From contig CM042030.1 of assembly GCA_023525975.1 (NCBI GenBank), positions 32,296,350-32,360,349 on the forward strand: a DNA stretch of 64,000 nucleotides. Direction: 5' to 3'. A model generated the notes under the pieces. The model searched no databases. It was not told the origin of the DNA and was given only the letters and a program-made list of their open reading frames with translations. The position numbers and the translations under genes are program-made. Shown in pieces: positions 34,095-42,726 of the stretch (positions within the stretch are counted from its first letter, which is position 1; every line of letters starts with the position of its first letter). Origin of the DNA: Smallanthus sonchifolius (Eukaryota > Streptophyta > Magnoliopsida > Asterales > Asteraceae).

Positions 34095-37000
34095 ATGGCT
34101 CGACGTGTCGAATACAAGCATAATCAAGTGGCATTATTAGATCCTAATATGCCGGAAGCTGTTCATTTTCAAGGCATAATCAATTTTCTGAATCGATCAA
34201 GATTGCGTGTTGCTTTATCTGCGGATCCGTATATTAGCTTGGTGTATATACAACAATTCTGGGATACCGTACATCAAGATATTGACGTGGAACCGCATGT
34301 CCTTCGTGCAACAGTCAATAATACCGCTATTGCAATTTCCGAAGCGACAATTCGAGCTGCTCTTGATTTAGGAGGAAATGCTGAAGATCCAATTTCTTAT
34401 CCTAGTACTCTTATTATGGGATGTTTTCAAAGGATGGGTTATCGTGGACGACAAAATGACACTCAAGCTCGGAAAGGTGGTTTAGTGGGTGAATGGCGAT
34501 ACTTTATGCATGTGATCATACAATGCATTTCTCCACGAAAAGCTGGTACGGATGGCTTGAAGATGGCATTACAAACGGCAATGGTGGCCTTAACATTGAA
34601 TAAGCGATTCAATTTTCCGCTTTATTTCTATAGGGAGATAGTTATGCAGATCAATCCAGCTGAAGGTCAAGGTTTCTTGATGTATCCAAGGTTTATTCAG
34701 CTGATACTTAATCATCTTATTCCAGATCTTCCACAACATGCTATTAGATTGACTTTGACTCCGATGTCAAAACGTATCTTTACAGACTGTACTAAGGTGA
34801 AACAGCAGAATGCTGCTTTGATTCCAGTGAATACTGCACTGTTTGGGCACTTAATCAATCCTGATTATGTTGCACCACTGAATAACAACTGGTTTCATCC
34901 AGATGAACTTGCTCAAGTTCAAGGAGTTAATGTTCAACCACAACCACAACAGCAACAACCACAACAGCAACAACCACAACAACCACTACAACAAGTTCAA
35001 CCTCAACAGATTCCACAACCACAAATTCATATTCCTATTCCTGAACAAATTCCTATTCCACAAGCTGCATTTAATATTCCTATTCAGGAACCAATTTTAG
35101 AAGAGGTCGTTCATGATCCTGATCACGATCTAGGAATGAACATGGATGATTTTGTTGATGATGCTGTGAACTCGCCAATTCATGAACAAGAAGGGAATGT
35201 GGTGACTGAAGCTGAGTCAAGTTCCAGTTCAAGTGATACTTCATCATCTGATGATGACAGCACTGCTTCTGATGAATCTAGAGATTTTTCTCCAGGTCAT
35301 TATGAACGGTTGGCTGCTATTCCACTGGCTAATGCTGGAAAACGCATTAAATCTCAAGCCAGACGACCACGACGCAAGTCTGTTCGGGATCCTCCTTCCG
35401 GATCAGTTCTTGGAAAAAGATCGTTGGTAGATGAACGTTCTGACACTGATAGTGACTTTAATCCTGATCCTTCACGACAAAAGTTAATGTCTGCTTCAAT
35501 TGAGGCTGCACAGTCTTCTCAAGGAGTTGAGGATGCAAATTTCGTTGCTTCTCTGATTGTTACTCCTCCAAGATCTAAGGATCCATCTCCAGTTCCATCT
35601 CCTATTCCTACAGCAATTCCTACTACTTCAAGTCCTTCTATTCCACAATCCACAGCTGGTCCATCAAAGACTTCTGATTCTGACAGGATTACTTTCCTTG
35701 AATCTCAAGTGCTTACTTTACAAACACAAGTTAACTCTCTTGTGTCTATTGATTCTCAACGACAGCTGGTGATTCAGACTCAAGCTCAACAGATTGCTGA
35801 TATGCAAGCGTTAGTGTCCAAACTCGTTCAGCGTCTTGACGCTCAGGGGGAGTTGAGGATACCTGATACTTGTCACACTGAGTCAATACAAAGACGTGAT
35901 GATGAAGACAATGATCCTGCTGGAAATATTGAGGGTGATCGTCAATACACTGACGCTAATCCTATATCTAGAGTTCAGGGGGAGTCGACATCACAATCTC
36001 TTGAAGGAAACAAAGATAAAGATACTTCGGGTAATAATGAAGAAGAAATTCTGTTATTAGAATTCTTTCAAGATTCAGAAGAAGAGGCTGAAAAGATTGA
36101 ATGTCTTGATGACATTGACAATTTATTCAATGACATGGAAGATGATATGTCAGACACTGAGATAGAAGAAGGAGAAATAGTGGAGATTGAAATAGAGAAC
36201 GATAAAGACAGTGTTACATATGAAGGCTATGACGGTCTTAAGGTGCCGTATAACTTCATCCAAGAGGATGTTGTTCCTGAATTCTCTTATGACGGAATAA
36301 CTGACTCTATGGACTCTATTGAAGACGTCACATTGCCTGATGATACAGCTGAGTCAAAGATGGATACGGATGATGAGAATCTTCAATTCAATAAGTATGC
36401 TGAAACTGAAACTACTCACACTGAGTCTCCGAAGATTAATGAAGAACCTGTGATGTTTAGAGATACAGGTATGACACGAGAACAGTGGAGAGAAGTAGTA
36501 AATAGTTGGATGAAGGTACAACCCAAGTCTCCAATACAACCTGCTCAGAAAGAAAAATATGTGAATAAAGAGCAGTGTGTAGGAAGGATCATAAGTTGGT
36601 TCTATGATGATGAATCAAAATTGTTTGTAATCAAACGATCTGACGGTGTTCAATACTTAAAGCCTAGGATCAAATATTTCAATACCTTACCGAGGTGTGA
36701 AATAAATGGTCTAGCTTCAAAGCCTCTCATAAATAGATCGAAGAATGGTTTGGCTGATGTGATAGCAAATCTGATAAAGAAAGAAGGTAGTTCGGGTAAG
36801 TATGAAAGGCTGAAACCACGGAAGGGAAAGAGAGTGAAGAACACAGATCCTAAGACTGGAAAAGTAACCTGGAGATACAAGTATAGACCAGTACGTGCTG
36901 TACACAAGATACCATTGAAGAAGATTCCTCAAGACTTTCTTGGGAATATGAAATGGTGGTATGTTGATGTTAATACTGGTGAAGCAAGGGTTGAGGATAA

Positions 37001-37211
37001 AGATAATAAGGTCATTGTGTGTTTCTATGACGCAATGAATCTTATTAATTTTTCAAAGAAAGATCAGAGGACACTGAGAAAGAATGAGATAATGTATACT
37101 GATGAATGGAGAGAACAAGGTCTACAGTATAAAAGAGTTTTGGAGATATGCAGAAGATATGGTGTGCATGCTGGCAGCAGACTACCGGATAACTGGAAGA
37201 CTTCAAGATAA
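34095..37211 (+). CDS. Accessory ORF (aORF) of element D, 1038 residues, unknown function
   Basis: The longest intact copy of the aORF. The start at 34095 is chosen over an upstream ATG because A and C align at MA-R/H and an acceptor-like AG abuts it. Rough layout: a globular N-terminal domain 1-275 (IQQFWDTV, RATVNNTAIAIS, WRYFMHVIIQC, FLMYPRFIQL, NPDYVAP); Gln/Pro-rich 280-345; acidic-serine 355-415; a basic, NLS-like patch near 416-435 (RRPRRK); a coiled coil near 530-582; an acidic region 645-700; and a C-terminal basic domain 790-1038 (GRIISWFYDD, a TLPRCEINGLA motif, MKWWYVDVNTGEARV). No signal peptide or membrane segment is seen, so the env-like label used for Sirevirus 3' ORFs is not supported. 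It ends 41 bases before the 3' LTR. N-terminal resemblance to Asteraceae synaptobrevin/longin-like annotated proteins is from memory. Confidence 0.85.
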   Translation: MARRVEYKHNQVALLDPNMPEAVHFQGIINFLNRSRLRVALSADPYISLVYIQQFWDTVHQDIDVEPHVLRATVNNTAIAISEATIRAALDLGGNAEDPISYPSTLIMGCFQRMGYRGRQNDTQARKGGLVGEWRYFMHVIIQCISPRKAGTDGLKMALQTAMVALTLNKRFNFPLYFYREIVMQINPAEGQGFLMYPRFIQLILNHLIPDLPQHAIRLTLTPMSKRIFTDCTKVKQQNAALIPVNTALFGHLINPDYVAPLNNNWFHPDELAQVQGVNVQPQPQQQQPQQQQPQQPLQQVQPQQIPQPQIHIPIPEQIPIPQAAFNIPIQEPILEEVVHDPDHDLGMNMDDFVDDAVNSPIHEQEGNVVTEAESSSSSSDTSSSDDDSTASDESRDFSPGHYERLAAIPLANAGKRIKSQARRPRRKSVRDPPSGSVLGKRSLVDERSDTDSDFNPDPSRQKLMSASIEAAQSSQGVEDANFVASLIVTPPRSKDPSPVPSPIPTAIPTTSSPSIPQSTAGPSKTSDSDRITFLESQVLTLQTQVNSLVSIDSQRQLVIQTQAQQIADMQALVSKLVQRLDAQGELRIPDTCHTESIQRRDDEDNDPAGNIEGDRQYTDANPISRVQGESTSQSLEGNKDKDTSGNNEEEILLLEFFQDSEEEAEKIECLDDIDNLFNDMEDDMSDTEIEEGEIVEIEIENDKDSVTYEGYDGLKVPYNFIQEDVVPEFSYDGITDSMDSIEDVTLPDDTAESKMDTDDENLQFNKYAETETTHTESPKINEEPVMFRDTGMTREQWREVVNSWMKVQPKSPIQPAQKEKYVNKEQCVGRIISWFYDDESKLFVIKRSDGVQYLKPRIKYFNTLPRCEINGLASKPLINRSKNGLADVIANLIKKEGSSGKYERLKPRKGKRVKNTDPKTGKVTWRYKYRPVRAVHKIPLKKIPQDFLGNMKWWYVDVNTGEARVEDKDNKVIVCFYDAMNLINFSKKDQRTLRKNEIMYTDEWREQGLQYKRVLEICRRYGVHAGSRLPDNWKTSR

Positions 37212-37240
37212 ATACTGAAGACAGAAGATCAAGCTATTGT

Positions 37241-37252
37241 CAAGGGGGAGTC
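37241..37252 (+). other. Polypurine tract of D
   Basis: CAAGGGGGAGTC directly precedes the 3' LTR. Near copies (CAGGGGGAG) lie inside the element at 29876, 30689, 35844 and 35976. Multiple tracts are a described Sirevirus trait. Confidence 0.85.
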
Positions 37253-37743
37253 TGTTAGGACATAGACTTGTAATGACAAAAGCTTGTAATAGTTAGATTT
37301 TATGTCTTTATGTTTTGTCATGAAATTGTAATAGTTACCAAGTGTTTTACTAGTGAGCCTAGAGGCGAACTTAGTTAAGTTCGCCTGCCCTATCAGAGGC
37401 GAACTTAATAAGTTCGCTTAGGCATAGCTGAGGCGAACTTGTTAAGTTCGCTTATACTGTTTCAGGCGAACTTAGCTAAGTTCGCTTACAGCAGTGTTGG
37501 GTCTATATATTGTTGTTACAGAGTCATTAGACAGAGAGGAACAGAAGCGTGAACAGAGGTGAACAATTGTCTGATCGAGTCTGTAACCATTGTTATTCTG
37601 AATATAATTGAGAAGTTTATTTACGCGTGTTGTTGTGAATTGTCGGTTAGTATACAAAACGTTAACGCGAAGGATTCCGCACTTCGTGTTATCGCAGCGT
37701 CATATCACGAGTTTGATCAGTAGCTGAGTTACCTGGACCTACA
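37253..37743 (+). repeat. 3' LTR of element D (491 bp)
   Basis: Differs from the 5' LTR by C to T in GTTTA(C/T)TTACG and G to C in GCAG(G/C)GTC. It carries the same four palindromes at 37362-37490. Confidence 0.96.
37362..37490. repeat. Palindromic array in 3' LTR of D
   Basis: Four units, identical to those in the 5' LTR. Confidence 0.93.
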
Positions 37744-37748
37744 AGAGT
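37744..37748. repeat. Target-site duplication of D, right copy (AGAGT)
   Basis: Matches 24078-24082. Confidence 0.95.
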
Positions 37749-37871
37749 AACTGGAACAAGATTTGTTTCAGTATTTTGAGTTTGTGGCTTCGGTTGGCTT
37801 TGACGGTTGTTGAAAGGGTTGCGGTTTCCAGTCTGTTTAGGCTTTTCACATTGCCTAGCAAAATGCCCTTT
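37749..37871 (-). pseudogene. gag of element C, middle segment
   Basis: A 123-base piece of C gag between D and solo LTR E. On the minus strand it reads from the second half of the first zinc knuckle (completing H-FARQCE) into an Asn/Pro/Gln-rich linker and then to the D insertion point. Removing D and E joins it to the segments on both sides. Confidence 0.85.
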
Positions 37872-38111
37872 TGTAACATTTCTGATTTTAGTATTCCTAT
37901 TTCAATTCAATGTAATGCAATTTCAAGTTCTATACTCGTGCAATGTCTCATTATTTTCTCGCCGTAAATTTAATGCAATAATTCTATACAAATTCGCAAG
38001 TATTACTCGGTTATATACATTTAAACGCTATACAAGAAACTATTTTATACAAACTTATCAAATCTGAAAAGTCAAGGTCTAATGTTGAAAAATGTCAAGA
38101 AACCCTAATTA

Positions 38112-38238
38112 GACACGGTCGTGCTTCGTATAAGCACGGTCGCGCCAAGTACTTTGTCACGGTCGCGCGACCTGCTTTGGAACGATCGCGCCCGGTTCTT
38201 AGGCACGGTCGCGCCTATCTTGGCACGGTCGCGCCTGC
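38112..38238. repeat. Gypsy palindromic array 1 in solo LTR E
   Basis: Six closely spaced units of the form GCACGGTCGTGC / GGCACGGTCGCGCC. They are CG-rich in an otherwise AT-rich LTR, with 6-base arms around a 2-base centre. Confidence 0.88.
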
Positions 38239-38830
38239 GTAACAGTAAAATCGTAATTGTGACTTTAATCATCCGATCGTTCGAATTCGTAACTTTAACA
38301 CGCTTTAATCACATTAACAAACTAAATAAACCATTCCCATTACTCGAATTCGCTTCGGTTTTGTCCTACCAAATTCCAAACGATTAAGCATTTCAAGAAG
38401 AACCCAAATTCTCTCAATATTCTCAAAGCAATCCAATCAAGCATTTCCAGACCATCACTGAATCAATCCGAAGCCATTGAAGCAGTCGGAATCGCAGTCG
38501 AAGTCACCGGAAATCTTTATCTCCGTCGCCGGAACTCCTCGCTGCCGTTCTCTATCGATCTGCTCCTATTCCGGGTAATTGAATCCTCTATTTCATTCCT
38601 CTCTGTATCATTATCGAAAGCCCCTATTCAATTTGGGCTTCCATTATAGAAATCGATCCGAATCAGAAATCTTGCTTTAAATAAAACGATTTAATCGAAT
38701 CCATACTTAATCGCGATGTTCATGCAATTAAACTATATGAAAAGACTCGTAATAACCCATTAATCAAAAGCCCTAACAATTCCATCGTTATAAATACAAG
38801 AATCTGTCAATTCGTGTCTGATTTGGAATA

Positions 38831-39107
38831 GACACGGTCGCGCTAATCATCTAGCGCGGCCGTGCCTCATTTAGCGCGGTCGTGCCGATTAGCAGCGCGG
38901 TCGTGTCCTCTTGTCCAGACTTTGTCATGCCCTCTGGGTTAGTCCCTGTTGTGTCTAAAGATCATAGACACGACCGTGCCGGGCCAAGGCATGGTCGTGC
39001 CTGTCAAACTTGTCTAGATTGTGCTCCTGTTGATCAACCCGGTCGACTAGCGCGGTCGCGCCCGTGGCTTGAGCACGATCGTGCCCTTCCGAGGCACGGT
39101 CGTGCTA
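38831..39107. repeat. Gypsy palindromic array 2 in solo LTR E
   Basis: About ten units in both orientations (GACACGGTCGCGC, GACACGACCGTGCC, TAGCGCGGCCGTGCC) over 280 bp. Confidence 0.88.
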
Positions 39108-40358
39108 GACTCAGAAATTGTAACAGAATTATAATTTTATATTTTTCGATCAATAAATGTTTCGATTCTATAAAAATATGTTTTCTGTATTTAAAAAAAA
39201 TGGATTAAAAGTTTAATCTTGGCATAAATATAGTTTATTTAAAAGTTTATGAAAAATTAAATTTATATTTATTATCTTACACTTAAATGATATTTTAAAT
39301 AATTAAGTTACAAAATTTATAAATAATGATTAGTTATTTAATTTACATTTTAAATCAAAATCATTTATTTATTTATACTTAATTTCAATTAATATTTACA
39401 TTATTTCATAAACTACAATTATATATTTATTTATTCAATTCAAACCTAATCAAATGGTTACAAACATATTTTACTTCAAACTTTATATATTTTATTCAAA
39501 ACTTTTTAAATACAAATCAAAAGTTTTATATACAAATTCAACTTCCACTTTAGACTTAAACTTTGTACATCTATTTGATTCTATACACTTTACTCTTAGG
39601 TTAAAGTGTGCATTCCAAGGATCATATTTGCTATCTATATTTCCTTGTTAGCTTCACTTCCATACCAAGTGAGTATTCACAACCCCTTTTTACTCTTTTA
39701 CACTTTTGGGGTGGAACATGAACTTTATACACATTACACATTTCACAACTACATTTACTCAAACAAAACAAGTACAAAATCCTACATACATACATGTGTG
39801 CAAAATTTGAGCTTTGTGCCCGAGTGCTAGTTGTGCTAGTCTTTGTGAAAACTATGTGCAATCATTAACTATACAAGCCGACGGTTTTCAATGATAGATC
39901 TATTGAGTCTGACAAACCCACCCAAGTGGAGGTGATTGATACCGACAACACAATTTGCATACTAGTTACTAAGGTTTGATTGTACTTGATTACACAATAG
40001 CAGCTCCCCATAAATGCCTTATTTTTCATGTCTTGTAAAGGATTTGTTTACAACTATATGCTATCTATATACAACTGTGTTATACTCACCAACTTTTTAG
40101 TTGACTTTATTTTATTCATGTTTCAGGCCCTAATATGTGAGAATGATTCAAGACGTGCTCAACATAGGATTTGGACTTAGTAATATTAAATCAAGAAGTT
40201 TATGAATTGTTTATTGTTCCTTGTTTGGATTTTGGTTTGTACTTGGATTATGTGAAATGGAAATTTGGCTTTAATATATTTCAATTTAGTCAACCTTGTG
40301 CTATGAACAGTCTTACATGTCCCGCCCCGATGATTCTGCCATCGGTCGGGGTGTGACA

Positions 40359-41568
40359 CCTTTCTCACCACAGTTAAAACAAACAACAGCAGACAGATCA
40401 AAACCATAAGTTGTGTCTTTGTTCCCTTCGAGAGTTTTTCCTGTCCTTTTTACATAATCTCTCGCTTTTCTGACTGTACTTGCAAGAGCCCACATTATAT
40501 CAATTCGATCCATTTCATCCTTATCAATCTGAGCATAGTCTTCTGCTGTCAGATGACTGTTTCCAACCTATCCAGCAACAAGACTGTCATATGAATTGAT
40601 AACGGTAGACAACAGTGCCATGTGTTCCTTGGCCACTTCGATAGTAACCTTGTCGAAGTTGTCTGTTTGCAATTTAATGGGGCTTGGTGGAGGAGTACTA
40701 GCAGTATTTCCCTGCTTTGGAACCGAGCTTGATGAAACTGAAGCATGAGCTGTTGAAGACTGGCTGGCTGAAACATTTGACATGTTTGATACAAACGCAG
40801 TCTGCAAAGGAACATTTTGTTGAGTTGATGTAGAATAGTACAATGAAGGATCCTGAGCTTGTACGCCTCTCTTTAGCTTCCACTTATTCAACACCTCATG
40901 TTCTCTCAATTTTTGAAGAAATTCATTGATGTCAATGGTTCCAAGAGTATTGTTCTGTTTGAGAACCATCAAGAATGAATCCCATTTTGGTGGTAGCGCA
41001 TCTGCCATGCATTGAACCTTTTCTTCTTTCGTTGTTTTGATCTCATGGGCATGCAATTCACTCATCAAGTGATAGAATATCTCTCAATTAGATCATCTAA
41101 GGACTCATTCCCAATATACATGAAATTATCAAAATCCTTCTTAATGGCCTTAGCATTGATAGCTTTCAACGAAGCATTTCTTTCGTGACGTTGTTCTAAG
41201 GCATCCCACAGAGATTTTGAAGATGTAAACTGCCTGAATTGATGAAATATTTCTCTTGATATGGCCTGAGATAGGATAGCATATGCCTTCTTTTCTAAGT
41301 CATAATCTTTTCTTTGTTGTTCGCTTAAAAGGGAAGGCAAAACAGGAGTTCCATCCTCACTCAACACTTTCTGATATCCATTCTCTAACATCATCCATAA
41401 GTTTGTATCAACTCCATTAATGTGTATCTCAAACCTGTTTTTCCAGTGATGATATTCGTCCATTGTCATGAGTTTTGGAGCCTTGTTAGCATTTCCAGCT
41501 TCATTATCGATTAATAACAAGTTTTGGATTTTGCTGTTCTGACTGGCAACAAAGGCTAAGTCCGACAT
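40359..41568 (-). pseudogene. gag of element C, 5' segment
   Basis: Starts MSDLAFVASQ at 41568 (an upstream ATG at 41610 is in an A/T tract and less likely). The copia gag domain has a DEYHHWKNRFE motif. A frameshift near 41080 and a TAG at 40570-40568 break it. It ends in the first half of a zinc knuckle (CFNCGEKG) at the E insertion, and the CCTTT duplication is part of this edge. Confidence 0.87.
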
Positions 41569-42008
41569 GGTAAAAAAAATAAAAATAAAAAAAAATAAAA
41601 ATTTCGACACTAAAAAAAATTCAAAAGAGATTTGTGCGAATGGAATTTTCTATTCGTGCGAATGGAATTTTCTATTCGTGCGAATGGAATTTTCTATTCG
41701 AGCGATTGGAAGCTTGAACGAATGAGCAGGAGACTTATTCTATTCGTGCGAATGGTAGGAGCCACTCGTGCGAATGAAGTTCATCATAGTAGCCATTCGT
41801 ACGACAGAGAGTTGTTTGACTTTTTTGCACCAAAAAGCACCAATGATTGAGCCTTTTATCAGATCTGGAAACTGAAACGATCAGATCACTCAGAAGCAAT
41901 AATCACAAGTTTTGAACATGGCTAAACAGCGATCAAGTGATCTTTATAAAATTCAAGAAGATAGAAAAAGCAAGATTAGATTTTCTATGTTGAATCTAGA
42001 GCACAATG
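41569..42008 (-). other. Leader of element C
   Basis: Leader of about 440 bases with A/T homopolymer runs next to gag, a palindrome array, and AT-rich sequence up to the primer site. Confidence 0.75.
41634..41812. repeat. Palindromic array in leader of C
   Basis: About seven units of TATTCGTGCGAATGGAA type; the first three repeat with a 25-base period. This is the same relative position as the leader arrays in A, B and D. Confidence 0.88.
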
Positions 42009-42020
42009 GCTCTGATACCA
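42009..42020 (-). other. Primer binding site of C (initiator tRNA-Met type)
   Basis: Minus-strand TGGTATCAGAGC stands 3 bases after the 5' LTR end. Confidence 0.94.
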
Positions 42021-42023
42021 CTT

Positions 42024-42726
42024 TGTTGGATCGGGATCTACCTTGATCCAATGATTCAACACATTAACCGAACCAAATCGTGCGGAATCCGATTTGATTG
42101 GCAATCCAATCTATGACACGGATCGGGTCGTGAGAAACGAGAGGATTAGATGTCGAAACGAAGGTTTCTATCGACCCTTTGGTGTAGAGAAGTTGGATAC
42201 AAGACCTGGAAACTCTCAACGGACAGAGATTCGACAATGCCGGTGCAAAGAGTTTGTGTGTGTTCTGTTGCTTAGTCTGGTTCTGCTCTGGTTAGTCTCT
42301 ACTATATTTTTGTGCTCATGAAGTGAAAGTTATATATATAGTGCAGAGGCCATTCGTACGAATGAGCCATGTGAATGGACTTATTCGTGCGAATGAATCA
42401 GTAGAATGGTTCATTCGTAAGAATGAATCATCAGAATGGTTCATTTGTACAAATGAATCATTCTCATGACTTATTCTAGCGAATGAATCATTCTCATGAT
42501 CTATTCGCGTGAATGGATCATTCTCATGATCCATTCGTGCGAATGGGCCTTTCATTAGCACGATTGATCAACGTTATCGATATTTATCAGATCGTTTAAT
42601 ACACAGTCGTTATATATGAGTAAACATTAAGGATAAACATGTAATTTCATTAATATATCAAATAGTTACATTAAACATAGATGAAATACATACTACAAGG
42701 GATTAGGGACATATCATGCATCTACA
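42024..42726 (-). repeat. 5' LTR of element C (703 bp)
   Basis: Near-identical partner of 12274-12977. It contains the same palindromes at 42347-42550 and is followed by the CCATA duplication. Confidence 0.95.
42347..42550. repeat. Palindromic array in 5' LTR of C
   Basis: About seven CATTCG...CGAATG units. Four of the LTR-LTR differences fall in this array, including changes at CpG sites. Confidence 0.88.

Larger units (their letters stand above)
24083..37743 (+). mobile_element. Copia element D (Sirevirus-like), complete and young, 13.66 kb
   Basis: Plus-strand element with two 491-bp LTRs differing at two positions by my alignment, AGAGT duplications, primer site, leader, gag, pol, gap, aORF and polypurine tract. 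It is inserted in the gag of C. It has two clear lesions: a 1-bp deletion in gag near 26060 and a TAG in RT at 30613-30615. With about 0.2% change per LTR, a few dozen changes are expected over 12.7 kb, so both lesions could be later than insertion. It is the best template for this family; B is an older relative. Confidence 0.96.
37872..40358 (+). mobile_element. Solo LTR E of a Tekay-type gypsy family (2487 bp)
   Basis: Runs from TGTAACATTTCTG to GGGTGTGACA and is flanked by CCTTT duplications at 37867-37871 and 40359-40363. There is no internal sequence, so it arose by recombination between the LTRs of a full element. It is the same family as element F (termini match 50029 and 55362 in reverse) and is the only complete LTR of that family in the window. 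It holds two arrays of CACGGTCGCGCC-type palindromes and an AT-rich tract near 39180-39600. It splits the first zinc knuckle of C gag. Confidence 0.93.
12274..42726 (-). mobile_element. Copia element C (Sirevirus-like), full length but split by D and E
   Basis: Complete element with 5' LTR at right and 3' LTR at left, CCATA duplications, primer site, leader, gag, pol, gap, aORF and polypurine tract. It spans 30.4 kb, of which about 14.3 kb is C itself; the rest is element D and solo LTR E, both inserted in gag. By hand alignment the LTRs differ by about seven substitutions and one 1-bp indel in 703 bp (about 1%). It is therefore fairly young, but older than D. Pol is intact, while gag and the aORF have lesions. 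Confidence 0.95.

Noticed and set aside
34095..37211. Calling the aORF an envelope gene
   Set aside because: The 3' position is like env, but no signal peptide, membrane segment or cleavage motif is visible in any copy.
38112..39107. CpG island or host promoter at the CG-rich clusters
   Set aside because: The CG content comes from repeated palindromic units inside an LTR with defined ends and target duplication; no host gene follows.
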